From assembly GCA_013398295.1 (NCBI GenBank), contig VZSF01008862.1, positions 1 to 64,000 on the forward strand: 64,000 nucleotides of DNA. The letters run 5' to 3'. Below, piece after piece: positions 12,499 to 25,593 of this stretch. Each line of letters begins with the position of its first letter. The first letter of the stretch is position 1. Source of the stretch: Chionis minor (taxonomy: Eukaryota; Chordata; Aves; Charadriiformes; Chionididae). A program made the translations under genes and the position numbers. Under the pieces are notes generated by a model. The model saw only the letters and a list, made by a program, of their open reading frames with translations, was not told where the DNA came from and searched no databases.

Positions 12499-12590
12499 TC
12501 TCCTCTCCTCTCCTCTCCTCNNNNNNNNNNNNNNNNNNNNNNNNNNNNNNNNNNNNNNNAACCTCTCCTCTCCTCTCCTCTCCTCTCCTC
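12499..12590 (+). repeat. (TCCTC)n pentanucleotide repeat containing a 39-N assembly gap
   Basis: TCCTC repeats flank a run of 39 N at 12521-12559 on both sides (12501-12520 and about 12562-12590). One strand is all pyrimidine, and such tracts often fail in sequencing or collapse in assembly. The true array length is unknown. The 61-codon frame running through the N run is not a gene. Confidence 0.95.
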
Positions 12591-15500
12591 ACCATCTAAT
12601 TTCTGCTTAACCTAACACTAAGCTAATATAAGCCACTTGTAACATATAGTCCTACAGTAACACGATTAATATAGTGTTAATTATAAATTATAACAGTTTA
12701 TTAAACTGTTGCTCATGTTCTCACCCTATTTTATGCTTTTCCTGGGTAATTCTCCTACATTGTTAGAATAGCTTGCAGAAAGCAGTAGGGCAGATGGGCA
12801 GACCTGACAACAGAGTAGAACCCATACAAGAAAATAGACATTGACACTAGGCAGACTGAGCACAGGAAGTGTCATTTTCCACCCACTGCATCTCTGAGAT
12901 CCTCAAAGACACGCTACAGGGAGAGGAAGCACTAAGGGGCCCCTAGAGAGCAAGGAAAGCTTTTATCAGCATGTATTTTATTCTTTAGATTATTTGTAAA
13001 ATTTTGGTTATACATGCCATCCTTAATGAGTGACTTCAGGATATTGTTTTGAACACCTGTCCAGACAAAGTCATTGCCATGTTAGATGCAGTCTTCCCCT
13101 GTCTTAGGCTCCACTCTACCCAGCTGCTTTGTCCTTCTGCATATCTATTGGATTCCAGCTACTTTTCAACACCCTTGCTTTTGGAAACAGTATCACAAGA
13201 TGACAGAAACAGCCCCTCTGGTCTGAAGAGCTGTAAAAATTCAAAGTACATCTAAGGATATGATCAGATCTTTCAAGCAGGTAAAGTCATTCAGAGCCTT
13301 AAAGCACTGGCTTTAAGTCTCTTCGAGGACAGGCAGACTCGAGACAGGCTTCGAGTCTGCCTGTCACTTCAGGGCAGTTCCTGGAAATAGCCATCATGGA
13401 TCCCAAAGAAACCTCCTTCTTACTTCTGCTATCACATAAGTTCTCTCCTTGCATACTTCTATCTGTGAATAGTCTGCTAAAAAGAGGATGAATATTATTC
13501 ATTTCTTATAACCATCTATCCCTGCTTGTATTTCATTATGACATCTCCTGATGATAGCTCTTGTATTATCTATCACAATCTAGAGAATTTGCAAGTTTAC
13601 TTACAGGTTTACCAGGAAAGCCAAGCCATGTTGCCTCAGCACAAAATCTTATCTTTCTCTTGTTATAAAGTGACATGACTCTGTTTGCTGTTAAATCTTT
13701 CAACTCACTTGCCCCATCACAGTCATCATAATAATGTGTTGGAAGATTTAGATAAGTCTAATCAAGCACCTGCAAGAACATGCTAAAAGCAGATAGTGTA
13801 TCAAATATTCACATAATTTGATGAGTACAGCTGCTGAAAAGAAGAAGTCAGATGAAACATAATGACAGGGTGAAGTGTGCCGGGTCGTGCTTTCACCTTG
13901 TAAGAAACCACTGGTGATATCTGAATGGTCATTACCTCGAGAGAAGGCTGCCCTTAGTTTAGTGAAATTTGTCGGTTTGTAGTTCTTTGCCCCTGGGATC
14001 CTTCTCTGGGAACAAAGGTAGGAGCTCCCAGAATTCTTCTAAAAGTTAAGATTAAGCAGAAACCTGCACTGGAAAAGAGATCTGGGGTTTTAAAAAACAA
14101 CCAGAACTGGTTTCTGTGGATTTCTTGTCAGTTTAAGAATGAAAAATCCTTTTCCATTTTCAAGATTTTTACTCCAAGTTGTCTTATGGATAGAAAAGCA
14201 ACATCTCTGACTCCTCATGGTCATCTTTTTGTTTTCCCTTGAAAGGCTTGGTTGTAATCCACAATTTTGAAATACTACCTGAATAAGTAAAGAATTTCAG
14301 CAAGGAAGAATAGTCACTTTGTACAAATTAATTTACCTATTTATTTATTTTATTTCTTCTAAATGAACCACACAGAAAAGTCCTAGGCATCATGTGACTG
14401 CAGTGAGCAATAAAAGGGAAAAAGTAAAACCTGGAAACTTCATCTATAGCCATCTAATAGGCCTAAACCTTCCAGAAAGAAAATAAACTTTCAAATGCAC
14501 CACTCTTTTGGAAACAGAGAAGGCAATGTATGGAAAGACTTCAACCAGTGGGTCATTGTGAACTGAATGATCACTGTATTAGATAGGTATTTCCTCATCT
14601 TTATGGTCTTTCTAGATGCCTTAGGTCAAAATTTGGCTGCAGCAGCTAACTTTATAATTGCTCTCTCAGTTATTAAGTACAAAATACTGTATAATTTATT
14701 AGTTTGGAAATACCCAATATGGAGAATAGGATTTCTGAGGCAGTAAAAACGTCATTGATGGTAACTGTCCTTTCTTGTATTTACATAATGACTAATAAGT
14801 TTGTACAAAGTCAACACTCTCCTGACCGGCTTCCAAGATCAGCTGCAAAGAAAGGATAAAAACTAATTTATTTTTTCTTTCCAGTTACAGGGAGGGGAAG
14901 ATTTCTGGGCTCAGTTCAGACCAACATCTGGATAACTGTCAGGCTACACAGGCAGGCTGCTACTGCACAAACTCTCATGCACAGAATATTTATTTAAAGG
15001 AAAACCAAAGCTAATTTATTTGAATTTTGGCATAAAGTAATGCTCATACAGGCAAGCAAATCTCTCAAGCAAGGGCTAGTCACAGCTAGGTGGTAGAAGG
15101 ATCCTTGGAATGAGGTCTTCAGCTGGAATGAATGACACTCTCTGAACAGCAGTTCTGCTTGGTCCTAACCATCCAGACAGCCCACAGTCCTTCATGGCCA
15201 CTCCAGCACGTGCACGATCCATTGTTACTGATGGTCTTAAAGTATGTCCAAAGCATCTTGCTAACTTATCCATGCATTAAGGGCCACCCTATGCAAATAC
15301 TTCTGCATCTGCAGGACCAGTTTCTAGTGACCATTTACAAGTGCCCTATCTGTGTTCAAGCTCAGCAAGAACTACCTAGAGAAGTCTCCAAAATCAACAG
15401 GTTACCCACCTACAGTGTCAAATTTAATTTTTTTTATTTTTTTAAATTTTTCTTCGCACAGTAGGAGCTGCCCTGGGAAGGATTCTTTTGGACAGTCAAA

Positions 15501-18500
15501 AATTCCCACCCCGAGACCTCTTGCACCACTTCATTAAAAACTCTGCTGTGAAGGTGGCTAGGAGATAAGTCACCTAATTTCACGTTGGTACATTTTTTTC
15601 AAAATAGTTCATTATCTCATCTGTGAAAACAACTAGAAGTGAAGTTTCTGGACCACTCAGGGAATTGATGATTAAAGTGAACCAGGTGTGCACACAGTAA
15701 TTGACCCGATACCCAGCAATATTACCATTACAACATTCTAACTTAAGTACCCTAATTCTTGCAAAATATTGGTATAAATTTGGCATAAATAAATATATAG
15801 TGTTTCAGAAATTGTGCTCTAGAAGAAGACAGATTTTACCTTACAGTGTGCCTGAAAAATGGTAGTCCCACTAAGGAAAATCAGGCGATAAAGCATGAAA
15901 GCTTGGGTGAGAGCTGAATTGTTTTTACTACATCTTTTTCCAGCTCTGAACTCTTCAGTTCCCCTCCTCTCACCTTCTTCAGTTATAGCAATAATTTAGA
16001 TAAAAAATTATTGTTACCAGGTTTGCTAATGATAATAACCTAAGCATTTACCTAATTTAGCTAATCAAGAATAATTTTAGTTACAGTGGCAATGTTGTTT
16101 CTGACACATCTGGATTTAGACCACTCCATGCTGTTGCTGTTGGACAAAAAGGTAGTAAACATCTTCCTGTACTTCTGTATTTCCCACTAATGAAGGCTCT
16201 GACTGAAACATCCAAAAGAGCTACTGACATTTTTTGTAACACTTCTGAAAACAGACAGCTGTGATACGTCATGAGCCCTTTTCAGCCTTGTTTTGCCTTC
16301 GAAGAAAAATGCCACATGAAAACAGAGACGGGAAAGACATTTCATCTGAAATCTCTGCGCATGGACATGTTTTATGCTCCCTACAGCAGCCCGTTTCAGG
16401 CAAAAAGCGAGCAGTTGCTCTTACGGAAATAAATTACCAGCAGAAGAGATTCCCCCTTGAAAGCGGAAGACTGCTCACCAAGCAAGGTCAAACTGAGGCC
16501 AAAAGGCTGGATGTTGAGCAGCTTTCCTGGCACATCCCGAGCCCCACAGGAGCATCAGCTACTCCAGCCACATTGTTCTTCCACTGATGCAACGGGAATA
16601 GTATGTACACGTCATTTTATAAGACAATATAAGCAATAAGAAATCCATCTGTGCTGATTTGCCTGCAGGTGTCCTGTTCAAATGTGTTCTCCCAGTGAGA
16701 GCAAATAATTTGTTTTTCTTAAGGATTCTTTTAATGATGGCTAATTTTGCCTTTTCCAGATTGCACTGAAGCTTTAGGTATAGTTTCTATTATGATTTAA
16801 TTGATTTTTAAAGAAAATCATATCTTCAAGGGCCTCATTTTGAAATAAGTAGTGTTTTTCTGAAAAAATTGCAGCCCTCATTTTGCTTTGTGAAAATGGT
16901 CACATGGAGAAGTAATTCAAGGAAGTGAAAAGCAGGCAAGCAGTTATGTTTCTAAACTTAAGTAGAATCCTTTCTGGTGCCTCAGAAAGGCAGAAAAAAG
17001 TGCACTTGCCAGAAATTTTTTTTCCACTGTTGCCTTGCTTGAGTGATGGCCCAGTCCTGACAGCTGTATTGTGAATGACAGCACTTTCCCAGCCAGTAAC
17101 TGTATTTTTTCACCATGTTTGATAGAAATTTCTATAGGCAAAGGTTATCCTTTCCAGTCTTTGCCTAAATTACTTTTCTCTGGGGTAACTTGGCATGTGC
17201 ATAAGCTCCTCCAGACTAAGTCTTTAGGGACTTCCTAAAAAGGTTCATCAGAATGTTGTTTTGTGGGTAACTCTTCCTGCACCTGACTGCATAGATCAGA
17301 TCCTTGAGGAAGTAGCCTTAGTTGTTCTGTATTGACGGATAAACATGAGTCTTTCTTCCATTGAATTCAGTGCATTTATCGGACCTTTACTTGCTTCTGA
17401 GACCTGTTAAGTCTCGTTCAAATCTTACCCTTTGTTGTATGCGCAAGCTGCTGTACCTAAACCTGCCTGGATTTCTGATACTTGCAAATTGGTTTCTCTA
17501 AACTCTTCATTCACCGCCTGATTCACCACTACATTAGCCAGACAATTTGATAACAGACGTGGGAGTTTCTGTTTTGCTGACCAGTTGCCTTCCTCTGAAT
17601 TCCACCTCCAGCTTATGATGGATGTACTTCTCGGACAAACCTTCTATCTGTTAAATTCGCTGTGACTAGGATAGATGCGCTTACCCTTGCCGCGAGTTCA
17701 GCCCTCCGGGTAAGAACAGACAACGGCAAAGGGCTACAAACTGGTCCTCCTTATGCAAGTAACCAGCCTCTGACCCTGTGCTTTTCTTTTGGGCTCCTCA
17801 CTTTAGCATATGACTTGACATGACATTACCTCAGTACTCAGATCTTTAGAAGTTGTACACATCAGACCTGTTTTCAGTGCCCACTTCAGAGAATGACCTC
17901 CACGGCTTAACCCTGTAGCTTCGGCCACTACTTCCTGCCAGGATTAGAATATACCAATATACAGTGTACATGCGCAAAGTCAGTCTTACCTCTATATCTT
18001 CTGCAATGTTTTTTTCAGCTGTCCAGTGCTATCACTGAACTGGCTACCACTCATTCCAGGACGCCTGCTTTCAACAGTCTGATATCGCCCTGTGACAATG
18101 GTAGGGATTTTGCTATTGTTTTGTTTCATTTTACCTCAGGAACGATGCTTCCAATTGTGCTATTGTGAAACTGCTAACAGTATAGGTAGAAATACTTTAG
18201 CAGTAACTGGGAATGTCCACACCGGGCTCACAAAATACTACATCTCCCCTTTCTCAGGAGGCACCATTTGTTTGTCAAGGTGTTAAAGGTTTATGTAGTC
18301 CAGCTAGCGATCATTAATAAAATTGAAAGGCTCTATAGTGGGCTTATGACTGTCTCATGGCATGAATGTTCTGTGGTAACGTCTTAGAGCTTGAGGAAAA
18401 ATTTGAAAGTATTGCTTGCGGTGAACTGAGAAATATAGATTTTCCTAAAATAGACAGGGACTTGTGTAGCAAAAACTAGCACCTGCAGTGTCTTCTATGA

Positions 18501-21400
18501 TTCCCTATAAATGTTCCTACTAGACTTTTAAAGCAAAATGTCCTGATTTCGTGATAACATAAAAGATACTGAACTCTAAATTTTATCTTATAGGAAAAAA
18601 AATCAGTAATTTTAGAAATTTGTTAGAGCTTATTTGATCGTTTCCACGCAAAACATCAAAAACTGATTTAAAACTCAATGAGTACCCAAAACAATTTAAA
18701 AGTTCCTTAAGTGCAGAATAAAAATATGTCACTTTAACCAACTAATCCATGACTTTTTCCTATCTAGACCATGTCTACAGATATGAATACAAATCTAAAT
18801 AGAGTGTGCACCCAGAGGAGTGAATGCTAATGGTTTTTATGTTAATCTCCAATACTTTTAATGCTGTCTTTAATCAAAGATTCTCAAAGTACAGTGAAAC
18901 TTCAGTCAGATATAATCCAGAGCTTGCACTGAAATATTATTAACTTTCAAACCAGAAAATGACCGATTTCTTGAATGACAAGCTTTCTATGGGACTTGGT
19001 GAGGCTAAGTACAACCCCTGGGTTGGGAAAGCTTCTCTAATCCCTTATTATCAGATTCTCCCTGTGTGATGTGAATCACCATCTGACCCTCCCTGGTGCT
19101 ACCCAGCACAGGCAGCGTGCAATCCTGCTCCGAGGTAGCTGAGTTCAGACTCCCCGACCCTGAGGAGAGACACTTTAAGCTGGGAGATGCCAAGCTTCCC
19201 ATTTCACAGCCGAGGAGGATGCAGCTCTACCCCATTTCTGCCTCCAGGGCAAGGAACGTTCTGTAGCCATGCACCTCTGAGAGGACACTCAGATTTGCTC
19301 TTACCAGTGTCTGGGAACAGGTCAGGAAATCTCTCCACCTGTCAGATGCAGTTTTGCCACAGCTTCAGACTGTCATGTTTTGTAGTCCTTTCAGTGTCAG
19401 AAATACACTTTCTGCTTAAGGATATATGTGCCTATTTATATCTGTATATGTGTATCTACACATATATCTATATATATGTATATATTTTCAAGTTTTGGTA
19501 AGAATATTTTTAATATCTGCTGTAGGTAGGCAACAGATAGATGATTCTGATTAATTCCAGCTCCTGGAATTCAGATGCCCTTGATAAGATGTTAACTTCT
19601 CATCTAACAAGCAGCCACAGTTCTGTGTTTGAAAATGATTACATATCTGCTACTGGCACGTATTACAGCATGACTCAAACAGAGATGTAGAAGTTGATCT
19701 TGCAGCCTGAATAACTTTAGATCTTTTTTGCCTACTTGCAAGTCAACTTTATTCCATTTCATAAAAAGGAGCTATACTCACTTTGTCATTCTGCAAAAGC
19801 AATAGCAGGCAACACAGAGAGGAAATATATTTCTCTGGTTTAGGTGTGGACCTGCAGCGAGGTAATGTTAGATAGCTAGTCTGAAAAACTATTGCATTTC
19901 AACTTGCAGCCCAGGAGAAATCTGTGTTCTGATGGGATCTTCAGGAACAAGGACATGTAGAGTTGCTTTTTCCTTCCTCTCCAGTATGGAAGCAGACTGT
20001 CATTGCTCTGACACATTGTGTGAAAGTTTCTCTTTGGCCCTTTATAACCAGTGGCAAAATCTAAGGCTTTAGAAAAAGGATTTGCCATTTTAAGAATCAC
20101 ACTTACAACCCAGAATCTCTTTATTGTTAATTTCTTACTCTTTCAAAAATATTTCATTAAATTTCTTGTCTTAAACATCTGAGTGTCCCCTGTGTATTAT
20201 CTTTCAACTCCGAAGTCAAGAAGTGCTGTAAGGCTTCAAAGACCCAAACTCTGCTTTGTCTAAGTGTGTTACTTAGTGAGGTGTGGCATAGTGAGGTGAT
20301 CAGCAGCCCTATTAAAAACTTTAAGATCAAAATGGCCAGTCTGACAGACAAGTGCTTAGTGATCTTAACCTGGGATCTGATTATCAGCTGTAACATGAGA
20401 GTGATCATCTGTTGGCATTTGGCTGACAGAGGTCAGTCATCAGGCACAATAGCCCTTCGAAGAACAAAGAACTACACAAGGTCCTGTTATCTTGTCTTCA
20501 CTGACAAAAAGCGGGGCTGTCCTGCCTACACAGGGCTCCCTCTGTATCTGCATCCTGTGCTGGCCAGGTGAGTCTCCACTCCTCCAGCCCACACAAGGCT
20601 TAATTTTACTTTCAGCACAGAGACCTTACCTTATTATTCAAATTCCACACCCATTAAAAGTGAAAAGCACAGGATATGTGCACTTCTCAGTTATTTTTTT
20701 CTGCAGTCTCTGTGGATGGCTGGACATTTCCCAGATGAAAGCTTCTCTGGCAACAAAAATATTTCATATTTTCTTTTCATTCTGAATAATTTTCTACCAA
20801 CAACAGAAGAAATCAGAACTTCCTACAATGATTTGCATACACACATATCAACATCTGCCAGGACATGATTTAATAAATCAGAGCCTTTGGGTTAGAAACT
20901 CTGCATCAATAGGCTTGCAGTTCATGTGCTTCCCTTGTGGTAACAAAGCAAGGCAATTCTTCCATTATTCTCTGGGTATTTAAATGGATTCATACAGCAA
21001 CATATTGATAATCAGTGAGAGTAATACATGATTTTTTTAGGTTAACAGCCAGACTTTTAAATTATGTGTTTAATTCTGCTCAAATCCAGATTAATGAGTC
21101 CTAATTGCTTTTCTCAATTAGCATCTGAGTAATACCAATGGAATATTAATGGTTTCTGTAGAAAAAGTGAAATACAGATAAGGAAAATACATTCTAACAG
21201 TGATACTGACACTGACTTGCAGGGGGGTGCGAGGAGAAAAAGCAAAACAGGTGAGAGATAAGAAGTGTCAGACCAGAGACCCAACTTTGAAATCGCAGCG
21301 TGAAGGCCGATATTTCACCACTTGGTGTCACTGTAGCATTTGATATTCGTAATTACTTGTCCGTTTCTAGTTGCTGCTGTTGCTTCTGTTTCTGCTGGAT
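12591..21400. other. Unannotated AT-rich DNA
   Basis: No classified repeat or recognisable exon could be seen in nearly 9 kb. The longest frames (about 110 codons, near 15.1 and 16.3 kb) have no family hallmark. Notable small features are the 15-bp perfect hairpin at 13328-13365 and an AT-rich TATA/TGTA tract at 19425-19487 that contains a 10-bp inverted repeat. The stretch is consistent with intergenic or intronic DNA. Confidence 0.5.
13328..13365. other. Perfect 15-bp inverted repeat (hairpin, 8-nt loop)
   Basis: The left arm GACAGGCAGACTCGA (13328-13342) and the right arm TCGAGTCTGCCTGTC (13351-13365) are exact reverse complements around the loop GACAGGCT. CTTCGAG is also repeated directly at 13321-13327 and 13349-13355, and GACAGG occurs in both the stem and the loop. 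The hairpin is too short for a typical pre-miRNA and is not followed by a T-run. A template-switch mutation is a likely origin. Confidence 0.9.
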
Positions 21401-21416
21401 TGTTTGTTTTTTGGCT

Positions 21417-21471
21417 GGTTGGTTGGTTGGTTGGTTGGTTGGTTGGTTGGTTGGTTGGTTGGTTGGTTGGT
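21417..21471 (+). repeat. (GGTT)n tetranucleotide microsatellite
   Basis: About 14 uninterrupted GGTT units. The repeat produces artificial GWLV-type and NQPT-type periodic frames on the two strands, which should not be read as proteins. Confidence 0.97.
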
Positions 21472-22001
21472 TTTTATCATGGTCATTGCTGCTGTATTTT
21501 ATCAAGAATGAAAGGCAGCAATCAAACCAGTAGCTGCTAATAGCCCTCAGATCTAACAATGAACATTGTTGAGCAATAAGCCAACAGTATAAAGCCTTGG
21601 GCACCAAAACCTATTTGCAAAAAAAGCTGATTCAGAAATGAATAGAACTTGCACAGGCAGTGATTGTCTCAGTGCAATGTAAAGTACACGGGATGTCAAA
21701 TAGGGCTCTTTTCTTTCCTAATGGTCCTTGGTATTAGGAAAATGCTCTAAACTTTCTATGAATTATGCAAAGAAACAAAGGAAAAGAAAAAATGACACTC
21801 TAATCTGAAAATATCCTAAAACTGACGCTAGCAGGTGAGGATGTCCTGTACCAATGATGGAGCAAATGCATCCCTTGATGCTCATCTGTACCCAGCTGCA
21901 AAATTTCTTATCCAAAAGGTACAGACACACAGACTTTTTTTTTGAATGATCCTTTAATCAATCTGTCTCTGCTCCTTTCCCTGTTATTTTTCCTTGCGTG
22001 G
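21472..22001. other. Unannotated DNA
   Basis: A 0.5 kb AT-rich segment between the (GGTT)n repeat and the LTR remnant. Nothing recognisable. Confidence 0.5.
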
Positions 22002-22916
22002 TGTAGTGGGTTCACGTTGGCTGCTCACCAAGCTACCCTCTCGCTCCCCCTCCTCAGCAACATAGGGGGAGAAAATAACATTAAAACCTCACAGGCCAAG
22101 ATAGGGACAAGGAGGCTTACTCACCAGCTACTGCTATGTGCAAAACAGCCTCAACTTAAGATTAATTTTATGTATTGCCAATTAATAACAGAAGAGGATA
22201 AAACACTTTTCCCACCACAGCTACCCTCCTTCTACCCAGACTTAATTAACTTCATTCCTGACTCTTCTACCTCCCCCCTGCCAAGGGGCACAGAGGAATG
22301 GGGGACGGGGATTTCCAACACTTTGTCTCTGCAACACCATACTCCCCACGCCATTCCCCTACTTCAGCATGGGGTCCCTTCCATGGGAGACAGTCCTTCA
22401 TTAACTTCTTCAGTGTGGGTCCTTCCCATGAATTGCAGTTCAAGAGCTGCTCCAGTGTGAATCCTCTCCAAGAGGTCCAGTCCTTCAGGTAGAGAGTGCT
22501 CCGGTGTGGGTCCCTCACAGGCCACAGTTTCTACCAGGACCCCGCTCCTACTTGGGCTTTCCAGGGTCTGCAGCTTCAGGGCACATCCACGTATGGGCTG
22601 CAGGTGGATATCTGCTCCGCTGTTAACCTCCAATGGACATCCTGCTTCACCTTGGTCTTGACCACAGGCTGCAGGGAAATCTCTGTTCCAGTGCCTGTAG
22701 CACCTCCTCCCCCTTCTTCTTCACTGGCCTTGGTGTCTGCACAGCTGTTTTTCTGACAGTCTTCTTAATCCTCTCTCTCACAGCTGCTGCACAGTGTTTT
22801 TTACCCTTTCTTAAAAGTGCTATCACAGAGCTGCCACCGGTGTCACTGATGGGCTCAGCTTTGGTCAACCATGGGTCCATTTTGGAGGTGGCTGGAACCA
22901 GCTGTGTCAGACATCT
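22002..22916 (-). mobile_element. Endogenous retrovirus LTR remnant (AACCCACTACA-terminus class)
   Basis: The left edge reads TGTAGTGGGTTCACG, which on the minus strand is an LTR terminus ending ACCCACTACA. The interior holds repeated GTGGGTCCCT / CCATGGGAGACAG / GGGCTGCAGGTGGATATCTGC modules, a pattern I associate with a large avian ERV LTR family. The start of the element also aligns with the fragment at 38217-38460 (shared GGACAGGG.GA.AAAAT, ATAGGGA..GGAGG.TTACTCACC and TTTATTGCCAATTAA-type blocks). The right boundary near 22916 is where similarity to the remembered pattern fades, so the element seems truncated. The 172-codon plus-strand frame across 21942-22460 is a by-product. Confidence 0.65.
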
Positions 22917-23629
22917 GTTGTGTCTCTTTTGCCTCAATCATTTACTGAACATGCATATTTTTGCACTTCACCCTCAATGGTCTCAAAGTTAAATGTAGAA
23001 ATGAAGGCCACGGTTAAAATTAACATTATATATATTATGAGAGTCAAGTTTTCTAACACATCATTTCCTTGTTTTTAATTTTGGCTTTAAACTTTGTCAA
23101 TGTTCTGGTAGATTGGCAAATTTATTTCTATCATCAACCAGTGCAAGGGAGGCTAGAAGGCCAGTATATTGATTAGAGTTCAATTTAGTCCAATTTCTAA
23201 ATCTGATAAGTCAGTGCAGTATTGGCAAAAATCCAACACCTGTGTAATAGATGTGTAAGGTCATGTGGCTCAAGACTAAGTTAATTATATGCAAGTGTTT
23301 ATGTAATCTGACTATTTGGAGAGACCAAAAAAAAAAATGGGGAATCTTCAACAGACCTTTACTGTCATCTTCAGTCTTTTCTAAAAGCTGTCTCTTTAAG
23401 GGAGAATAATAAAGAGCCAACAATCCAATCTTCCCGGTTTGCATTTGCTGTTCACACACTCATAAGCCACATTACCTCACACTGCTGTGGGACTGTAAAA
23501 CCATCTTGGACGTTCAAATTGAAAGTTGTGTCCTACACACACATTCAGCCTCAGCAAGTTAACTCCTGTACATATATCCACAGCTGAAGTTACTCCAAAT
23601 GCTCTGCCCTGGGTCTCTGAGTGAGTTGC
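22917..23629. other. Unannotated DNA
   Basis: AT-rich sequence between two LTR elements. No gene or repeat recognised. Confidence 0.5.
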
Positions 23630-23992
23630 TGTCCTGGTTTGGCTTCAGCCAGCAACAGAGAACCACACAGCTGCTCACTCAGCCCTCAGCAGCGAGGGAG
23701 ACTCAGAAGAAAAAGGCAAAACTCCTGGGTTGAGATAAAAAACAGTTTAACAGGACAGCAAGGAAATGGAAAAAAAACCAACAACAATAACACTGGCAGA
23801 GGAATGCACAAACAAGGTTACCATCCCACTGCGCACCGACTGGGACCAGGACGCCACAGTCCGCTCCCAAGCAGCAACTTCCAAACCGCTCCCCCGGCTA
23901 GGTCCCACGTAAGTACTGGCCATGGCATCACATGGTATAGAATACCTGTGTCCCGGACAGAGATTTACCCTATCCCCACTGGAACCAGGACA
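23630..23992 (-). mobile_element. Short solo LTR, avian ERV, with target-site duplication
   Basis: This 363-bp element has inverted termini: TGTCCTGGTT on the left and AACCAGGACA on the right. Read on the minus strand it begins TGTCCTGGTTCCAGTGGGG and contains a GGTATTCTATACCATG block and a late AAACTGTTTTTTATCTCAACC block, as expected of an avian ERVL-like LTR. The flanks GTTGC (23625-23629) and GTTAC (23993-23997) agree at 4 of 5 bases, consistent with a degraded 5-bp target duplication. A related, interrupted copy lies at 35407. No internal retroviral sequence is present. Confidence 0.85.
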
Positions 23993-24889
23993 GTTACCAT
24001 CATGGTGTGTTTTTTTCCTGGTCAGTCACAGTGCCATCACTAATTATTACTTACCATGGTTACTGTACGTTACATTTCTCTATAGTGCCCCGATTCATTA
24101 GGGAGGCAGCTAGGCGCAAGGAAGCATCCCCAGTGAGTCTGAAATATCCTTTCCAAAACCTCTTTAAGGGAAGGTTCAAGGGCTGTTCCTTATTCATGTT
24201 AATTACTTCTATTTTCTTCTGCTTCTAACTTTTAATCCACTTCTTTCCACAGAATAGCTTGAAATGCTTTGCATGTACCATGACTGCCAGGGGTATACAA
24301 AGCAACTTAGCTGGAAAGAGAAAATTCTGCTGTTGCTTTATTATGTTGACTTAGAAGATGTTAGATTTGACAATGTCTGGCGGGACTTTATTATTCCTTC
24401 AATTGGTCATTTGATATCTGAATAAGAAAAGCAAAGTTGTGTTGTGTCAGATGTATCTGTACACTCGGCTGACCAGAGCCTGCACACAGGGTGACTCAGT
24501 AGCTATGTGACAGGGAACAGCACCTGTCGATGTGAGCAGCCATAAAGGTAGGCCGGTTAGATAGCGAAAATTACTGAAAAGAAGAAAATATCTGCTGAGA
24601 AATACTGTCAGGAAGATTGCCAGCCAGCCTGGGAGCTCTGAGCCTGGGAAACGGAAGCATCCTTGAGAAATGCAGCTGACCTCTCTGAAGTATAGCTGGG
24701 TACCCAGAAACTGGAGACATCCTGACATACCATCAATAAGCACCAAAACAAGGAACTGTAACACTGAATTTTTGTCTGAAAAAGTGGAAGCAATCCAGGA
24801 AGATAAAATTGGTCTGAAAGAATGGAAAACATCATCACCTTGTGGCTGTTACAGGTGAAAATATAAATTAACAGCATCTATTGGTGGTG
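23993..24889. other. Unannotated DNA
   Basis: No recognisable exon or repeat. Frames up to 105 codons on the minus strand (24447-24764) lack family hallmarks. Confidence 0.5.
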
Positions 24890-25593
24890 TCCTACATCTT
24901 CTTCTGTCTCTATGATATAAAAAGAAATCCATTTTTATCCAAAATGGAGCCTCTCTCTCTGAGAACTTCCTGTGCTTCACATGTTTTTCCTTTCCAAAAC
25001 AGGTTGAATGCTCCACTTTCTACAAGATCTTGGACTCCCACTGGGGATGCCAGCTCCCTCCAGATTCCATGCCACAGATCATTTTTGAAATGAGATACCA
25101 CCTTCAGTCTGTTACTTCATGGTCCACCTCTGGGACCACTGCTGGGGTCAGGTCAGTTCGTCCTCCCACCTTTGGGATGGTTGGGCGCCCCCCTGGGATT
25201 GCTTTGTCCTCCCTTTCAGGATTATTTGTCCCCTTCTGAAATCTATCTAATTCACTTGATACAAGTAGTATATATCCATATAAGTAATCTGTAAGTGTGT
25301 CTACTGCAGTATTGTTGACAAGTGTGCTTCACTACTGATAAGTTTGTAGTAACCTGTAATAGTATGTTCCTACCTGATTGTTGCTGTTACTGGTTGTTGC
25401 TATATTGTCATTATACCATTGATTGTTGCCCTCCTATTGACTGATATTCACTGTAGTATTGTTGCTGATAGTCATCTCTGTTTGGTTTATTAATCATAGA
25501 TATACTTGCTAGAGGTGACATTCGTGGTATTTGTAATCTGTAATAAAGTAGAGAAATTCAGGAGAAAAAGCCTCTGTGTCGTTGTGTATTACA
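24890..25593 (+). mobile_element. Candidate LTR (5' boundary unresolved)
   Basis: The right part looks like an LTR R/U5 end: an AATAAA signal at 25542-25547, then about 45 bases later CTCTGTGTCGTTGTGTATTACA ending at 25593 in CA. Upstream lies a C-rich stretch (25080-25230) and many TTGTTGC words. I could not fix a TG start, a target duplication or a primer-binding site, so length and class are uncertain. It could also be ordinary DNA with a chance polyadenylation signal. Confidence 0.3.

Noticed and set aside
21300..21607. Periodic GWLV / NQPT frames
   Set aside because: Translations of the (GGTT)n microsatellite.
21942..22460. 172-codon plus frame
   Set aside because: It reads the LTR remnant antisense and is a by-product of that repeat.
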